The position numbers and the translations under genes are program-made. A model generated the notes under the pieces. That model was given only the letters and a program-made list of their open reading frames with translations. It was not told the DNA's origin and searched no databases. Shown here piece by piece: positions 27,566 to 35,266 of a stretch of DNA of 64,000 nucleotides. Position 1 is the first letter of the stretch; every line of letters begins with the position of its first letter. Origin of the DNA: Haloprofundus halophilus (GTDB taxonomy: Archaea > Halobacteriota > Halobacteria > Halobacteriales > Haloferacaceae); NCBI RefSeq assembly GCF_003439925.1, contig NZ_QQRR01000004.1, positions 1-64,000 of the forward strand. Reading direction: 5' to 3'.

Positions 27566-27670
27566 ATGACGCTCACAGAGACGGCCGATTATCTCGCCGA
27601 GGAGTTCGATCTGGAGCGGAGTGAACACGTCCGGCAGGTCGGAAAGGCAGTCGCAATACTACGTGATTGA
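27566..27670 (+). CDS. Very short acidic ORF (34 aa)
   Basis: ATG to TGA with a protein-like amphipathic sequence (MTLTETADYLAEEFDLERSE and HVRQVGKAVAILRD), preceded by GAGAGAGGAG about 10 nt upstream. It may be a complete microprotein or the N-terminal remnant of a longer gene. No family is recognised. Confidence 0.3.
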   Translation: MTLTETADYLAEEFDLERSEHVRQVGKAVAILRD

Positions 27671-27738
27671 ACAAGACTGGCCCTGCCTTCCCAGTAACCC
27701 AACACAGCACCCTTCTGCACATATTTGAACAATCCGAA

Positions 27739-27747
27739 GATATATTG
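27739..27747 (+). promoter_or_regulatory. TATA box of the toxin-antitoxin-like operon
   Basis: GATATATTG lies about 28 nt before the ATG at 27771, a normal archaeal promoter spacing. Confidence 0.5.
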
Positions 27748-27770
27748 AGAGTGGCCGCCTACAGATACGT

Positions 27771-28298
27771 ATGACCGAGTTCGATCCGGCCCCCACATCC
27801 GATGATACTCAGCGCCGGTGGCAGACAGGGACAGACACGTTTGGTCGTGTCTACGACGTCGTTCTCGGAGTTACGTCTCCGACTGCGTACACCGAAATCG
27901 CTGAGCTTGCAGACTGCTCTCCAAACGCCGCGAAAAAGCACCTCGACCGCTTGGCGGAGATGAGCATCGCTCGAGCCGATAGAGACAGCCGCCCGGCAAC
28001 ATACGAACGAAACGAGGGGTATCTCGAATGGCAGGACGCCAGTCGAATCGCAACCGAGCTCCCTATCGAAGCAATCATCGACCGCGTGGAGGCGCTCGAA
28101 GCCCAGCGAACGGAATACGAAGCGCAGTTCGAGACGACGGACCCAACGGCTGTCAACGTGTTTGATCACGATAGTCACGAAACCATCCACGAGCGGATGA
28201 CCGCAGTCAGTGAGTGGCAGGGCGTGATTCGAGATATCCGGCTGTACGAACTTGCTCGCCAGCTCTCCCAGAATGACGGGCATCTGATTCCGGCCTAA
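27771..28298 (+). CDS. HTH protein, probable antitoxin (DUF7342-like)
   Basis: A 175-residue protein. A winged-helix domain (TAYTEIAELADCSPNAAKKH, LDRLAEMSIARADRD) is followed by a helical tail with FDHDSHETIHERMTAVSEWQ. The arrangement resembles DUF7342 family HTH proteins that precede a TumE-like gene in haloarchaea. Its stop codon abuts the ATG of that gene exactly, so both are co-translated. It probably represses its own promoter (TATA 27739) and neutralises the downstream protein, by analogy with toxin-antitoxin pairs. Confidence 0.6.
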   Translation: MTEFDPAPTSDDTQRRWQTGTDTFGRVYDVVLGVTSPTAYTEIAELADCSPNAAKKHLDRLAEMSIARADRDSRPATYERNEGYLEWQDASRIATELPIEAIIDRVEALEAQRTEYEAQFETTDPTAVNVFDHDSHETIHERMTAVSEWQGVIRDIRLYELARQLSQNDGHLIPA

Positions 28299-28748
28299 AT
28301 GAGTCAGCCACCGAAGGATCCGGCCCCACACTCGACGGGCCCACCGGATCGACAGACGCTGCGCCTGCTGGAGCGACACCTTTCGTCGGATTCACTCGTC
28401 GCCGAGACTGCGTTCGATCCGGATTCATACGAACCTCGACTGCTTCGTGGACTGCTCGACGCTGGGCGATATCCTGACACAGTAACAGCGGCCCGTCTCG
28501 ACATCCGATGGTTCACGACTGGCGATTTCTCGGTCCACTACGTCGAAGAGCACGAGGACGGGGAACGCTGGGAGTGTCGCTGGGACCGGCATCCGAACAC
28601 GCACAACACCCGGTTGCACTTCCACAAGCCACCGACTGCCACCGAAATTACCGACCTCGAACTCCCGTCGCTCCATCCACTCGAAGTATACTCCACCGTC
28701 CTCACGGCAATAGAGCAACGCATAGAGACACTGTGGTCGTCGCAGTGA
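28299..28748 (+). CDS. TumE/DUF6516-like toxin-family protein, copy 2
   Basis: A 149-residue paralogue of the protein at 18217-18651: LDIRWFTTGDFSVHYVEEHE, WECRWDRHPNTHNTRLHFH and a C-terminal IEQRIETLWS helix. The histidine-rich RWD..P..HN motif is the likely active or metal-binding site. Directly preceded by an intact HTH partner, this copy has the normal toxin-antitoxin layout, unlike copy 1. Confidence 0.6.
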   Translation: MSQPPKDPAPHSTGPPDRQTLRLLERHLSSDSLVAETAFDPDSYEPRLLRGLLDAGRYPDTVTAARLDIRWFTTGDFSVHYVEEHEDGERWECRWDRHPNTHNTRLHFHKPPTATEITDLELPSLHPLEVYSTVLTAIEQRIETLWSSQ

Positions 28749-28808
28749 TTTCGTAATGAAGGGGAGCATGAGTTCAAATACCATTACGAGGGAAGCCATC
28801 CACAAGAG

Positions 28809-29690
28809 ATGAGGGACCACTACTCTGATTTTGAGGAACTACGACCACTTGGCGAATCGACCCACGTTCCCGACGACGGGCTTTCTGGACGGGGGAACAC
28901 TGAACGAGCAGAACGAAAGCGAAAGGAAGGGCTCGGATCGTATCCTGATCGAGTGAGATCGGCGCGGAGCGAGTGTTCCTCGTGCGGTGCTTCGATTCCT
29001 GCTAACCGTACCAAGTGTCGGTTCTGCCTCTCGAATCATCTGGATGGAACCAGTAACGATAGTCGTACCCCGGATACTGAGTGGACACTACTCCACGTCG
29101 TCCATCTGCTCGTCGAAGCGTCGACGTTCTACGCTGCCGTCGCGAAGGGTGCTGCTGCAGCCACGCTCCTCACGAAGGCCGATAGGGATCCAGCGGTTGA
29201 CGACTGCCAGCTGATCTACGACCGGGATACAAAGCCCGCTGCACAGCTGACCGAGAAGTGGCCCTCGATCCCCGAAGCAGTTCGAGTCACCTCTGAAAGC
29301 GGTGAACGGCTACTCACAGCCGCGTGTGAACGGACGGGACAGACAGAGTCGACGCAGTCGCGGAGTGATGGGGCGCACACGACGTTCCTCTACGATGAGG
29401 GAGGCCGCAACGTTCGTGAGGGAGATCGGCTTACAGTCCTACTTGAGAGCGCCGAGAACGACGTCTGGTTGGTGCCAGCCATTGCACTCCAGCATTCCGT
29501 CGACGACCATTCCGAGAATCGTCAACCCAGTGCTCCCTCAAAAGCTCGTCTTGAATGTCGCGAGTGCGGTCGAATGACTAAACATCAGTTCCAGGAGTTC
29601 GAGTCGCTCCCAGATGACGAGTGGTCGGGCCAGCCAATGTGGGAGTGCCAGGTGTGTCAGTCACCTCGTCACGGACCAAGTCCCCAGTAG
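28809..29690 (+). CDS. Haloarchaeal mobilome protein with two zinc ribbons
   Basis: A 293-residue protein. An N-terminal zinc ribbon is CSSCGASIPANRTKCRFC. The middle domain (LLHVVHLLVEASTFYAAVAK ... FLYDEGGRNVREGD ... NDVWLVPA) is shared with the separate protein at 32676-33167. The C-terminal ribbon is CRECGRMTKHQF...WECQVC. The function is unknown; proteins of this type recur in haloarchaeal plasmids and integrated elements. The middle domain with flanking ribbons suggests nucleic-acid binding, as an inference. Confidence 0.5.
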   Translation: MRDHYSDFEELRPLGESTHVPDDGLSGRGNTERAERKRKEGLGSYPDRVRSARSECSSCGASIPANRTKCRFCLSNHLDGTSNDSRTPDTEWTLLHVVHLLVEASTFYAAVAKGAAAATLLTKADRDPAVDDCQLIYDRDTKPAAQLTEKWPSIPEAVRVTSESGERLLTAACERTGQTESTQSRSDGAHTTFLYDEGGRNVREGDRLTVLLESAENDVWLVPAIALQHSVDDHSENRQPSAPSKARLECRECGRMTKHQFQEFESLPDDEWSGQPMWECQVCQSPRHGPSPQ

Positions 29691-29711
29691 AATACTCAGC
29701 AGGACCACGTA

Positions 29712-29752
29712 TTAACCAACATAAAATGTAGTTACCCAGAGTTATTGGTTAA
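29712..29752. repeat. Inverted repeat TTAACCAA/TTGGTTAA (site P1)
   Basis: The 8-bp arms are at 29712-29719 and 29745-29752 with 25 bp between. It lies about 80 bp before the small ORF at 29833 and is the first of four related sites (others near 33.6, 38.6 and 42.6 kb), so it is a probable regulator-binding site. Confidence 0.5.
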
Positions 29753-29796
29753 GCCTGATGTAGGACTTTGGTGGGAGGCATCAGCACCCCTGCCTC

Positions 29797-29826
29797 GTTT
29801 TTCTGCGCCAGAAGTCGGCGGAGGCG
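29797..29826 (+). promoter_or_regulatory. T-run plus hairpin leader (a)
   Basis: GTTTTTC, then CGCC/GGCG with a 7-nt loop (29806-29820). A GGAGG Shine-Dalgarno sequence lies at 29820-29824, at the foot of the stem and 8 nt before the ATG at 29833. It is a member of the leader family described in the findings. Confidence 0.5.
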
Positions 29827-29832
29827 TACATC

Positions 29833-29967
29833 ATGGATCAACGAGACACACCGGGCTACCGGCTGCATCGCGCACTCAGCAACCTCAATAACATCGGGAT
29901 CAAGCAACTGGATTCTGTCGATTGGGAGCGAATCACTGGGGCCGCGACGCTTCTGGAGCAGGTTTGA
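29833..29967 (+). CDS. Small ORF (44 aa) behind a hairpin leader
   Basis: ATG to TGA encoding MDQRDTPGYRLHRALSNLNN, IGIKQLDSVDWERITGAATL and LEQV. The sequence is protein-like and preceded by the same inverted repeat and T-run/hairpin as other genes of this module, which argues that it is expressed. It is too short to assign to a family. Between its stop and 30151 I see no further gene. Confidence 0.4.
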   Translation: MDQRDTPGYRLHRALSNLNNIGIKQLDSVDWERITGAATLLEQV

Positions 29968-30150
29968 CTGCCCACTCGACCAGGTGCTTCGGAGAAAGTT
30001 AACGTCACGGCCGAATCCTAAGGAATGGCTCGGTCGAGCAGCTTCAATCCAGCTTCTCTCCCCGTCGAGCTTGTTGAGACCCTCTGAGAATGATAGGAGT
30101 GGCGTGCTGAACATAAAGGATGTATTCAGCAAGCGCACACAAGACATTTA

Positions 30151-30567
30151 GTGAAACGGACGACAGGCACAATTGAGTATGTCTCAACCCCCGATAACAG
30201 AATCCCTCTCGCCGTCATCGCCCTCGGGATTCTCGTCGCCGTCCTTCCCCTCCTTTTACTCCCCAAGTCCAGCGGCCCTATGGCCTTCGTAATCAGACTC
30301 CTGCAAGTCATCGCAGTAATAGTCGGTCTTGGCGTGGTCGGTGCAGGTTTCTACTCGTACCGTACTGGAAACCTCCAACTAGCAGTAACAACAGGTCTGA
30401 CGGTCATTGGCCTCGTTCTTGTCGCAGCATTGGGTGGGATCGTAGAAACAAGAGGCAACCTATTCATCCCAATCTGGGCGTGGTTCGTGTCGGCGATACT
30501 GGTCACCGCATTCGCTATCGCAACGATAAATCGGGTGGTGAAAGGAGGACAACAGCGAGGGTTCTGA
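30151..30567 (+). CDS. Four-segment membrane protein
   Basis: A 138-residue protein starting at a GTG. Four hydrophobic segments: IPLAVIALGILVAVLPLLLL, VIRLLQVIAVIVGLGVVGAG, LAVTTGLTVIGLVLVAALGG and PIWAWFVSAILVTAFAIATI. No transporter or enzyme motif is visible. The frame is clean and the topology regular, so it is probably a real gene of unknown function. Confidence 0.5.
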   Translation: MKRTTGTIEYVSTPDNRIPLAVIALGILVAVLPLLLLPKSSGPMAFVIRLLQVIAVIVGLGVVGAGFYSYRTGNLQLAVTTGLTVIGLVLVAALGGIVETRGNLFIPIWAWFVSAILVTAFAIATINRVVKGGQQRGF

Positions 30568-30689
30568 CACAAAATGTTCGGCTAAAGAAACAGCTGTTTC
30601 TCGTAGTAGATTTTGACCGATTTGCGCATTGTATGCAACACGGCTCCTGAAACCTATCACCGATTGAGGATTTCAATAGAGCTCAATGA

Positions 30690-30960
30690 AGACTGTCGTC
30701 TCCGACCTTTTGACCGCAGGTGAATGCGTTGAATTGGTTGCTTCAGCGCTGATCCCGCCAGATTGAGCAGCAAAATGGATTTGGTCAGCCTTTCGTGAGT
30801 AGCAACGCTGCAAAATTGTAGCAGAAGTCACCTAGTTTATGATACTCACTCAACAGAGCTACAGATATTCTGTACTTCGCATGTTAACTCGCCCTATAGA
30901 TCCTCGATAAAAGGGAATATGTTCTGAAAGTAGACCATCCTCCGAAACTGCGATACCCTT
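30690..30960 (+). mobile_element. IS remnant: 3' end of a transposase gene plus terminal repeat
   Basis: The sequence from about 30720 (AATGCGTTGAATTGGTTGCT...) matches the last codons and 3' flank of the transposase at 61530-62300. It ends in the terminal-repeat block ACCATCCTCCGAAACTG near 30930-30946. Everything upstream of the last 20-25 codons of the transposase is missing, so this is a dead end-fragment of an element related to that one. Confidence 0.6.
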
Positions 30961-30990
30961 GAGCGGTGGAAATATTTCTTCGAAACTCAC

Positions 30991-32208
30991 TCAATCGATC
31001 TCGATATGGACTGTGTCTTCAGTGCTGGTATCTACCTGATATTCTCTACCTTTAGAGCCAACGATGAGGACTACTGTGTCGGGTTTTGGGGACTTCACAT
31101 AGTATGTTGTATTTTCGGTCTCGAAGGTCCCGACTGAGCTGTCATCCGCTATTTTTCCTAAGTACCGTTCAAGTGCTTCCGAGAACTCTTCCGCTTGCTC
31201 TGCGTCGTCCCAGCGGCTGACCCAAATATACTCTTGACTTCCATCCTCGCCGTCCAGTTCATATAACTTGTCATTTCCCCATCCTTCTGCTCCTGTAGCT
31301 GCTTCTTCTTCACTGAGCCTTGACTTCAGAAGATTTCTCGTCGTTAGCTCTCCTAGAGTATCTGACTTGGAGTATTGCTGGCTTCGGTTTGATTCTAATT
31401 CCACATTCAGATCGACTGGTGGATGTTCATTGGCACGGTAACGGTGAATGATTTGCTCCGTCGTATTTGGGGGTTCCTCGAAGATTTCCCACGATTTCTG
31501 AGTTGATTTCGAGTGTGTCTCGAAGTACTCTGAGCCAAAATAATACACTCCAGCTTGATGATAGCCACGGTGATTTTGATACTGCCTGTATGCGTCTCTA
31601 TCGGATTTTCCGAGATATTCCAACTCGTACTCACGCTCTATGTATTCCGCTTGACCCTCAATGAGAGCTCGTCGCACTGCTGCTCCATCAGTCGTCTTGG
31701 GACCACTCAGCGAGTTGTACGAAATCCCCTGCTTTGATTGGATTGAGTGGACGAATTCATGAGCCAATACTGACTCTATCTCGCTTGCTGAAGCGCTATC
31801 TGTCGTTTGTATGGTCACCCCGGACGAAGTTTGAGAAACACGTCCTGTTACGGGGGGATATTCACCATTATATTCACAAGGAGCGTCCATTCGCTTAAAG
31901 AATTGCGTCTGATAACAGGAACTTATGACACTTTGATTGCGAGACACTCGAGAAACCGTTGTTGGAGATGGGTCTGTACCGAGCAACTCATTAGTTCGAA
32001 GATACACAACATCTTCATTCAGTGGGAGAGAACCTCCCCGGAGAACGACTGGGTTATCGGGCACACTCGTCGTTGGAGGCGATGTCTGATGATCTGCAGC
32101 TGAATTCGATCCTGTTACTGTCGGAGGCTGGGGCGAGTCATGGATGCCTCCACATCCACTAATGACAACCAGTATTACCACCAGCACGGTAACACGTATA
32201 GAATTCAT
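30991..32208 (-). CDS. Surface lipoprotein with HExxH metallopeptidase-like motif
   Basis: A 405-residue protein. The N-terminus VLVVILVVISGCGGIHDS is a lipoprotein signal with an (I)SGC lipobox, followed by a Ser/Thr/Pro-rich spacer, so it is anchored on the outside of the membrane. A HEFVH motif (in VLAHEFVHSIQSKQGI) is the zinc-binding site of gluzincin-like peptidases; a downstream Glu in ALIEGQAEYIERE fits the third ligand. It resembles haloarchaeal Hvo_1808-type surface proteins, though I am not certain of the family. The composition is less GC-rich than neighbouring genes, and IS debris lies downstream. Confidence 0.6.
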   Translation of the reverse strand: MNSIRVTVLVVILVVISGCGGIHDSPQPPTVTGSNSAADHQTSPPTTSVPDNPVVLRGGSLPLNEDVVYLRTNELLGTDPSPTTVSRVSRNQSVISSCYQTQFFKRMDAPCEYNGEYPPVTGRVSQTSSGVTIQTTDSASASEIESVLAHEFVHSIQSKQGISYNSLSGPKTTDGAAVRRALIEGQAEYIEREYELEYLGKSDRDAYRQYQNHRGYHQAGVYYFGSEYFETHSKSTQKSWEIFEEPPNTTEQIIHRYRANEHPPVDLNVELESNRSQQYSKSDTLGELTTRNLLKSRLSEEEAATGAEGWGNDKLYELDGEDGSQEYIWVSRWDDAEQAEEFSEALERYLGKIADDSSVGTFETENTTYYVKSPKPDTVVLIVGSKGREYQVDTSTEDTVHIEID

Positions 32209-32272
32209 GTACTACCATCTGATACCTGAGTTAAATATTTTTTTATCGTGTGATATGATATATGTGAAGCTT

Positions 32273-32416
32273 CTATACTGGCCTCCCAAGAGCTTCTTTG
32301 AATATTAAGGCATCGCAGCCTTCACATTGAACAAACGAAACATCTATCGAACTACAACAGGTTTCAACAACACTCGTCTTTACTTCGACGTCGCCCGTAC
32401 ACGATGGGCAGTGCAC
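32273..32416 (-). CDS. Small zinc-ribbon microprotein (47 aa)
   Basis: GTG to TAG on the minus strand: MHCPSCTGDVEVKTSVVETC followed by CSSIDVSFVQCEGCDALIFK. Two CxxC pairs (CPSC, CEGC) form a plausible zinc ribbon, as in the CPxCG-type microproteins of haloarchaea. Its start lies exactly at the border of another gene fragment on the plus strand, so its 5' end may be truncated. Confidence 0.4.
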   Translation of the reverse strand: MHCPSCTGDVEVKTSVVETCCSSIDVSFVQCEGCDALIFKEALGRPV

Positions 32417-32570
32417 CTATTTCGGCCAACACGTCAAGCGACATCGCGCATATTACGCCGCCTACAACTCGGATACGTTCTCGGTTGAGTTCAAGGACAA
32501 TTACGAGATCGGAGACTTGACGATCACCGCCATGAAGGAAGATTGCCAGTCGGAGTTCGAGAGCGCCTAG
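32403..32570 (+). pseudogene. C-terminal fragment of an unknown protein
   Basis: The plus-strand frame ends in TAG (32568-32570) and reads YFGQHVKRHRAYYAAYNSDT, FSVEFKDNYEIGDLTITAMK, EDCQSEFESA. It is protein-like but has no start; the front part has been replaced by the region containing the zinc microprotein. The family is not recognised. Confidence 0.35.
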
Positions 32571-32588
32571 TCAGCGTCGTCAGTACTA

Positions 32589-32619
32589 TTTTTTGAGCGC
32601 CGGCGATGGGTGCCGGCGC
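32589..32619 (+). promoter_or_regulatory. T-run plus hairpin leader (k)
   Basis: TTTTTT (32589-32594) then the perfect 8-bp stem GCGCCGGC/GCCGGCGC (32597-32619, 7-nt loop), 57 nt before the ATG at 32676. Confidence 0.5.
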
Positions 32620-32675
32620 ATCACGTAGCGAGGCAGTGTGCAGTCGCGTGCGTCGGCAGACGAAGGTGAAAACCG

Positions 32676-33167
32676 ATGCACATAGTCATTTACACTCTGG
32701 TAGAGGCATCGACGCGAGACGACGCAGTGGCCACTGGTAAAGCAGTGTTCGATCGACTGATTGGGGCCGACCCACACGCTGGCGCCGTGTTTGACTACTA
32801 CGTCACATTCGATCAAGAAGGCACGATGGTGGCAGGGAAAGCCCGTTGGGGCGACCTCCCAGTTGCAGCGCGCGTAGACTCTGACGAAGGTCAGGAACTC
32901 CTGGAGCGCGGTTGGGACGCGACGAAGAGCGAGTTCCAGCGGAACCTCAATCGAGTACGGGAGGCACTCGACGAACTCAGTGATGACGAAATAATGCGTG
33001 ATGAGGATCTCGCCCGGCACGCCTTCCATCAAGTCGGTGCCTACGACGGCCCTTCGATCTTCTTGCACGACGAACACGGTTGCGGGATTCGCCACCGAAA
33101 CCAGCTGGATCGCATCGTCGACGAGAGTGACGACCTCTGGATCGTTCCAGCGGACGTCCACTTCTAA
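32676..33167 (+). CDS. Haloarchaeal mobilome protein sharing the middle domain of the 28809 gene
   Basis: A 163-residue acidic protein. MHIVIYTLVEASTRDDAVAT, then WGDLPVAARVDSDEGQELLE, IFLHDEHGCGIRHRNQLDRI and DDLWIVPADVHF align in order with the centre of the protein at 28809-29690, but without its zinc ribbons. The function is unknown. It is followed 13 nt later by the next gene with a strong Shine-Dalgarno sequence, so both lie in one operon behind leader (k). Confidence 0.5.
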   Translation: MHIVIYTLVEASTRDDAVATGKAVFDRLIGADPHAGAVFDYYVTFDQEGTMVAGKARWGDLPVAARVDSDEGQELLERGWDATKSEFQRNLNRVREALDELSDDEIMRDEDLARHAFHQVGAYDGPSIFLHDEHGCGIRHRNQLDRIVDESDDLWIVPADVHF

Positions 33168-33172
33168 GGAGG
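33166..33172 (+). promoter_or_regulatory. Shine-Dalgarno AAGGAGG deciding the start at 33181
   Basis: AAGGAGG overlaps the stop of the upstream gene and lies 8 nt before the ATG at 33181. Strong SD sites are uncommon at haloarchaeal starts, and this one selects 33181 over in-frame starts as early as 32998. Confidence 0.6.
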
Positions 33173-33180
33173 ACTTCACC

Positions 33181-33546
33181 ATGCCATCCATTCCTAACTG
33201 GACCCAAGAGAGCCGGACCCCGAGTCTTGAGTATCGAAATATGGAGACTGGAGCCCGAGCAGTCCTCCACCGCGCCCCGGACTCGTACGTTCACAAGTGG
33301 CGTGCGGCGATCCTCGTTGAAGGCTACCCAGTGTGGTCGCGGGGCGTCAAGACGAAAGAGGCCGATGCACTTCGTGATGGACTCCGAAAACGTCCAAATC
33401 CCCGCCTTATATGCCCTGAATGCCCGAATGACAACGTCGTCGTCTGCCAGAAGAGTGCTGACGGCGCCAAGGTACAACGGTGGTTCGAGTGTCGAGAATG
33501 CGGCTTCGAAAGCCGCTCGGCGATCGTCTACGGCGCCGAACGCTGA
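33181..33546 (+). CDS. Zinc-ribbon protein of the plasmid mobilome (DUF7568-like)
   Basis: A 121-residue protein: PNWTQESRTPSLEYRNMETG, then WRAAILVEGYPVWSRGVKTK, and a C-terminal zinc ribbon CPECPNDNVVVC...WFECRECGF. The C-terminal CxxC...CxxC resembles the rubredoxin-type ribbon of transcription elongation factors. The function is unknown. It is translated behind the 32676 gene with a strong SD. Confidence 0.5.
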   Translation: MPSIPNWTQESRTPSLEYRNMETGARAVLHRAPDSYVHKWRAAILVEGYPVWSRGVKTKEADALRDGLRKRPNPRLICPECPNDNVVVCQKSADGAKVQRWFECRECGFESRSAIVYGAER

Positions 33547-33583
33547 GATTCTTCCGCGAGTACAGCATCCACCGAGCACGGAT

Positions 33584-33613
33584 TAACCAACGTATAGTCG
33601 GTGGTGTTGGTTA
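33584..33613. repeat. Inverted repeat TAACCAAC/GTTGGTTA (site P2)
   Basis: The 8-bp arms are at 33584-33591 and 33606-33613, spacer 14 bp. It lies 40 bp before the T-run of leader (b). It is the second member of the TTAACCAAC family. Confidence 0.5.
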
Positions 33614-33652
33614 GCTCGTTCAAGGGCAACTGCAACTCAGGGACTGCAACAA

Positions 33653-33682
33653 GTTTTTCACCCCCTGAGGGGTGCGGGGGTG
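33653..33682 (+). promoter_or_regulatory. T-run plus hairpin leader (b)
   Basis: GTTTTTC then CACCCCC/GGGGGTG (33659-33665 with 33676-33682; loop TGAGGGGTGC). The ATG follows at 33710. A short CTCG/CGAG hairpin lies between. Confidence 0.5.
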
Positions 33683-33709
33683 CTCGAACGAGTACCTTCG
33701 AACAGACCC

Positions 33710-34117
33710 ATGAGTAGAACTATCAACTCACAGTCGCTCCAACAGAGAAGCCAGAGAAGTGACCGCGATATCGTCTACGTCGGCTACCGACAGCGAGGGC
33801 GTGCCGTCGTGGAGAAGCTACCTAAACAGGAACGCCTCACTCCAGACCGAAGCCTCAAGCTGGTAAACCACAGTCCCTCGGGGTTCGAATGGGGATACAG
33901 TGGGAGTGGGCCAGCGCAGCTCGCACTCGCGCTCCTGCTCGACTACACCGAGGACGAAGAATTTGCGCTAACGCACTACACCCAGTTCAAGAACGAAATT
34001 GTGAGTCAACTGGAGTGCGCCGGTCCCACAGAGCGTTGGCGACTCACCGGTAGCGAGATTGAGTCCGCCCTTGGTGTGACCGGCCCAGAGGTTCTCCCAG
34101 CGTCTGCAGGACAGTGA
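33710..34117 (+). CDS. DUF6166-like protein
   Basis: A 135-residue protein. The pattern YVGYRQRGRAVVEKL....FEWGYSGSGPAQLALALL then YTQFKNEIVSQL matches DUF6166, in which the WGY.GSGPAQLALA core is nearly invariant; the family's function is unknown and it is common in plasmids and phages. A GTG at 33680 overlaps the 3' arm of the leader hairpin and would add 10 residues; the ATG at 33710 is preferred. Confidence 0.65.
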   Translation: MSRTINSQSLQQRSQRSDRDIVYVGYRQRGRAVVEKLPKQERLTPDRSLKLVNHSPSGFEWGYSGSGPAQLALALLLDYTEDEEFALTHYTQFKNEIVSQLECAGPTERWRLTGSEIESALGVTGPEVLPASAGQ

Positions 34118-34172
34118 AATTGCCTGTTACAGCTGCACGGATAACCCAAGGACGGCGTCTGATAGAATCGTG

Positions 34173-34199
34173 TTTTTTGCCCTCGGGAGGGGCGCGAGG
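34173..34199 (+). promoter_or_regulatory. T-run plus hairpin leader (c)
   Basis: TTTTTT (34173-34178) then CCTCG/CGAGG (34181-34185 with 34195-34199; loop GGAGGGGCG). The ATG follows at 34228. Confidence 0.45.
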
Positions 34200-34227
34200 A
34201 CCTTCCAATAGTCCTCGTGGGAATATA

Positions 34228-34506
34228 ATGTCTGACTCGAAGCAACCAGCCACTGACTCGGCAGAATCGGCAATGAACGGAGATCAAACGGAGCGAACAG
34301 AGCACGTCAAACGCACTGATGTTGGTGTCTCGCTGACCGTGAAACTCAAACGCGGAACCGGGACCCGAGATGAAGACCAGATCAAAGCCAAGGTGAAGGC
34401 GAAAACGCTGGAAGACGCCCGCAATGATATGGAGACACTTCGCGAGTACATCCACGACCTCGCCGAAGACGCTCGCCAAATCCAGCCAGCAGACCCACAC
34501 GAATAG
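34228..34506 (+). CDS. DUF7389-like protein, copy 1
   Basis: A 92-residue protein from the ATG at 34228 (MSDSKQPATDSAESAMNGDQ). The core VKRTDVGVSLTVKLKRGTGT, RDEDQIKAKVKAKTLEDARN, DMETLREYIHDLAEDARQIQ is about 75 percent identical by eye to the protein at 37693-37956. Such paralogous pairs in one element point to duplication. The function is unknown; a helical DNA- or protein-binding adaptor is possible. The start is set by leader (c) rather than by an upstream in-frame ATG. Confidence 0.6.
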   Translation: MSDSKQPATDSAESAMNGDQTERTEHVKRTDVGVSLTVKLKRGTGTRDEDQIKAKVKAKTLEDARNDMETLREYIHDLAEDARQIQPADPHE

Positions 34507-34520
34507 TACTTCTTTAGAGC

Positions 34521-34540
34521 GTTGCACATAATTGTGCAAC
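34521..34540. promoter_or_regulatory. Palindromic operator of the 34547 regulator
   Basis: GTTGCACA TAAT TGTGCAAC: 8-bp perfect arms around 4 bp, ending 6 nt before the ATG at 34547. The position over the promoter and start suggests autoregulation by the HTH protein encoded next. Confidence 0.6.
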
Positions 34541-34546
34541 TATAGG

Positions 34547-35206
34547 ATGTACGTAGTGTGCGGTGAGAAGGAACTCAAGGTCATCCTTGCACTCGACTCA
34601 GGTGATTCCATCTCCGGTGTCGCACGGAAGATCGACGAGAACCGGGAGACGATTCGGCGCGTCGTGAACCGTATCGAGGAAGCGGGATACGTCGAATACG
34701 ATGACGGCCTCCAGGTCGTCGACCAGACAATTCGGGACGCCGGTCTCGAGTTCCTGACGGCCTCAGCAGTCATCTCGCCGCCATCTATCCCGGAAGCGTA
34801 CGTCATCCCGCAGTTCGCAGGGATGGAGTATGCTTACACCGGCATCGATGCGGTCTATGTCTGGACTCGCGGTGGCTACCAGGTCGCTCGCGACCCAGAG
34901 GACTATTCGCTGTTCATCGCCGTCCACGAGTCCGACCTCGACGCCTGGGTGGCGTTCTTCGACCGGTTTGGAATCCCGACTGCAGAGGAGCGCCAGCCCG
35001 CTGACGACCTCGATGGACCGATACAGGTGGTCCTCGAGCCGGAGGCACAGATCGAGGCCGAGATGGTCGACGGACGGCCCGTTATCTCCCTCCAAGAAAC
35101 CGTAGCATTCGCAAACGAGCACTACGCGCACTTCCAGTCAGCACTCGACATGCTCGACCGTATGTATGACGACGTTAACATTGACGCGAACTACTGTCCA
35201 AACTAA
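34547..35206 (+). CDS. HTH transcriptional regulator, orphan AbiEi-like partner
   Basis: A protein of 219 residues from the ATG at 34547. The N-terminal HTH is KELKVILALDSGDSISGVAR, KIDENRETIRRVVNRIEEAG. Then comes a sensor-like domain (AYVIPQFAGMEYAYTGIDAV, YVWTRGGYQVARDPEDYSLF, VHESDLDAWVAFFDRFGIPT). Such HTH proteins are often paired with a nucleotidyltransferase toxin gene, but the next gene is a broken VapB-like ORF, so the partner appears lost. The palindrome just before the start is its probable operator. Confidence 0.55.
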   Translation: MYVVCGEKELKVILALDSGDSISGVARKIDENRETIRRVVNRIEEAGYVEYDDGLQVVDQTIRDAGLEFLTASAVISPPSIPEAYVIPQFAGMEYAYTGIDAVYVWTRGGYQVARDPEDYSLFIAVHESDLDAWVAFFDRFGIPTAEERQPADDLDGPIQVVLEPEAQIEAEMVDGRPVISLQETVAFANEHYAHFQSALDMLDRMYDDVNIDANYCPN

Positions 35207-35266
35207 CCTAGACTGCCAACAGAGTATCCACAGACGGTTAGGTCATTGCAGAGCAATTGTGTAGAC

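Noticed and set aside
29968-30150. A possible gene on either strand between the 44-aa ORF and the membrane protein
   Set aside because: Both strands are open for over 120 codons, but neither translation is acidic or shows a motif; no promoter or leader precedes them.
33227-33586. Open frame overlapping the zinc-ribbon gene at 33181
   Set aside because: Arg/Ser-rich out-of-frame translation; the 33181 frame has the zinc motifs and a strong Shine-Dalgarno sequence.
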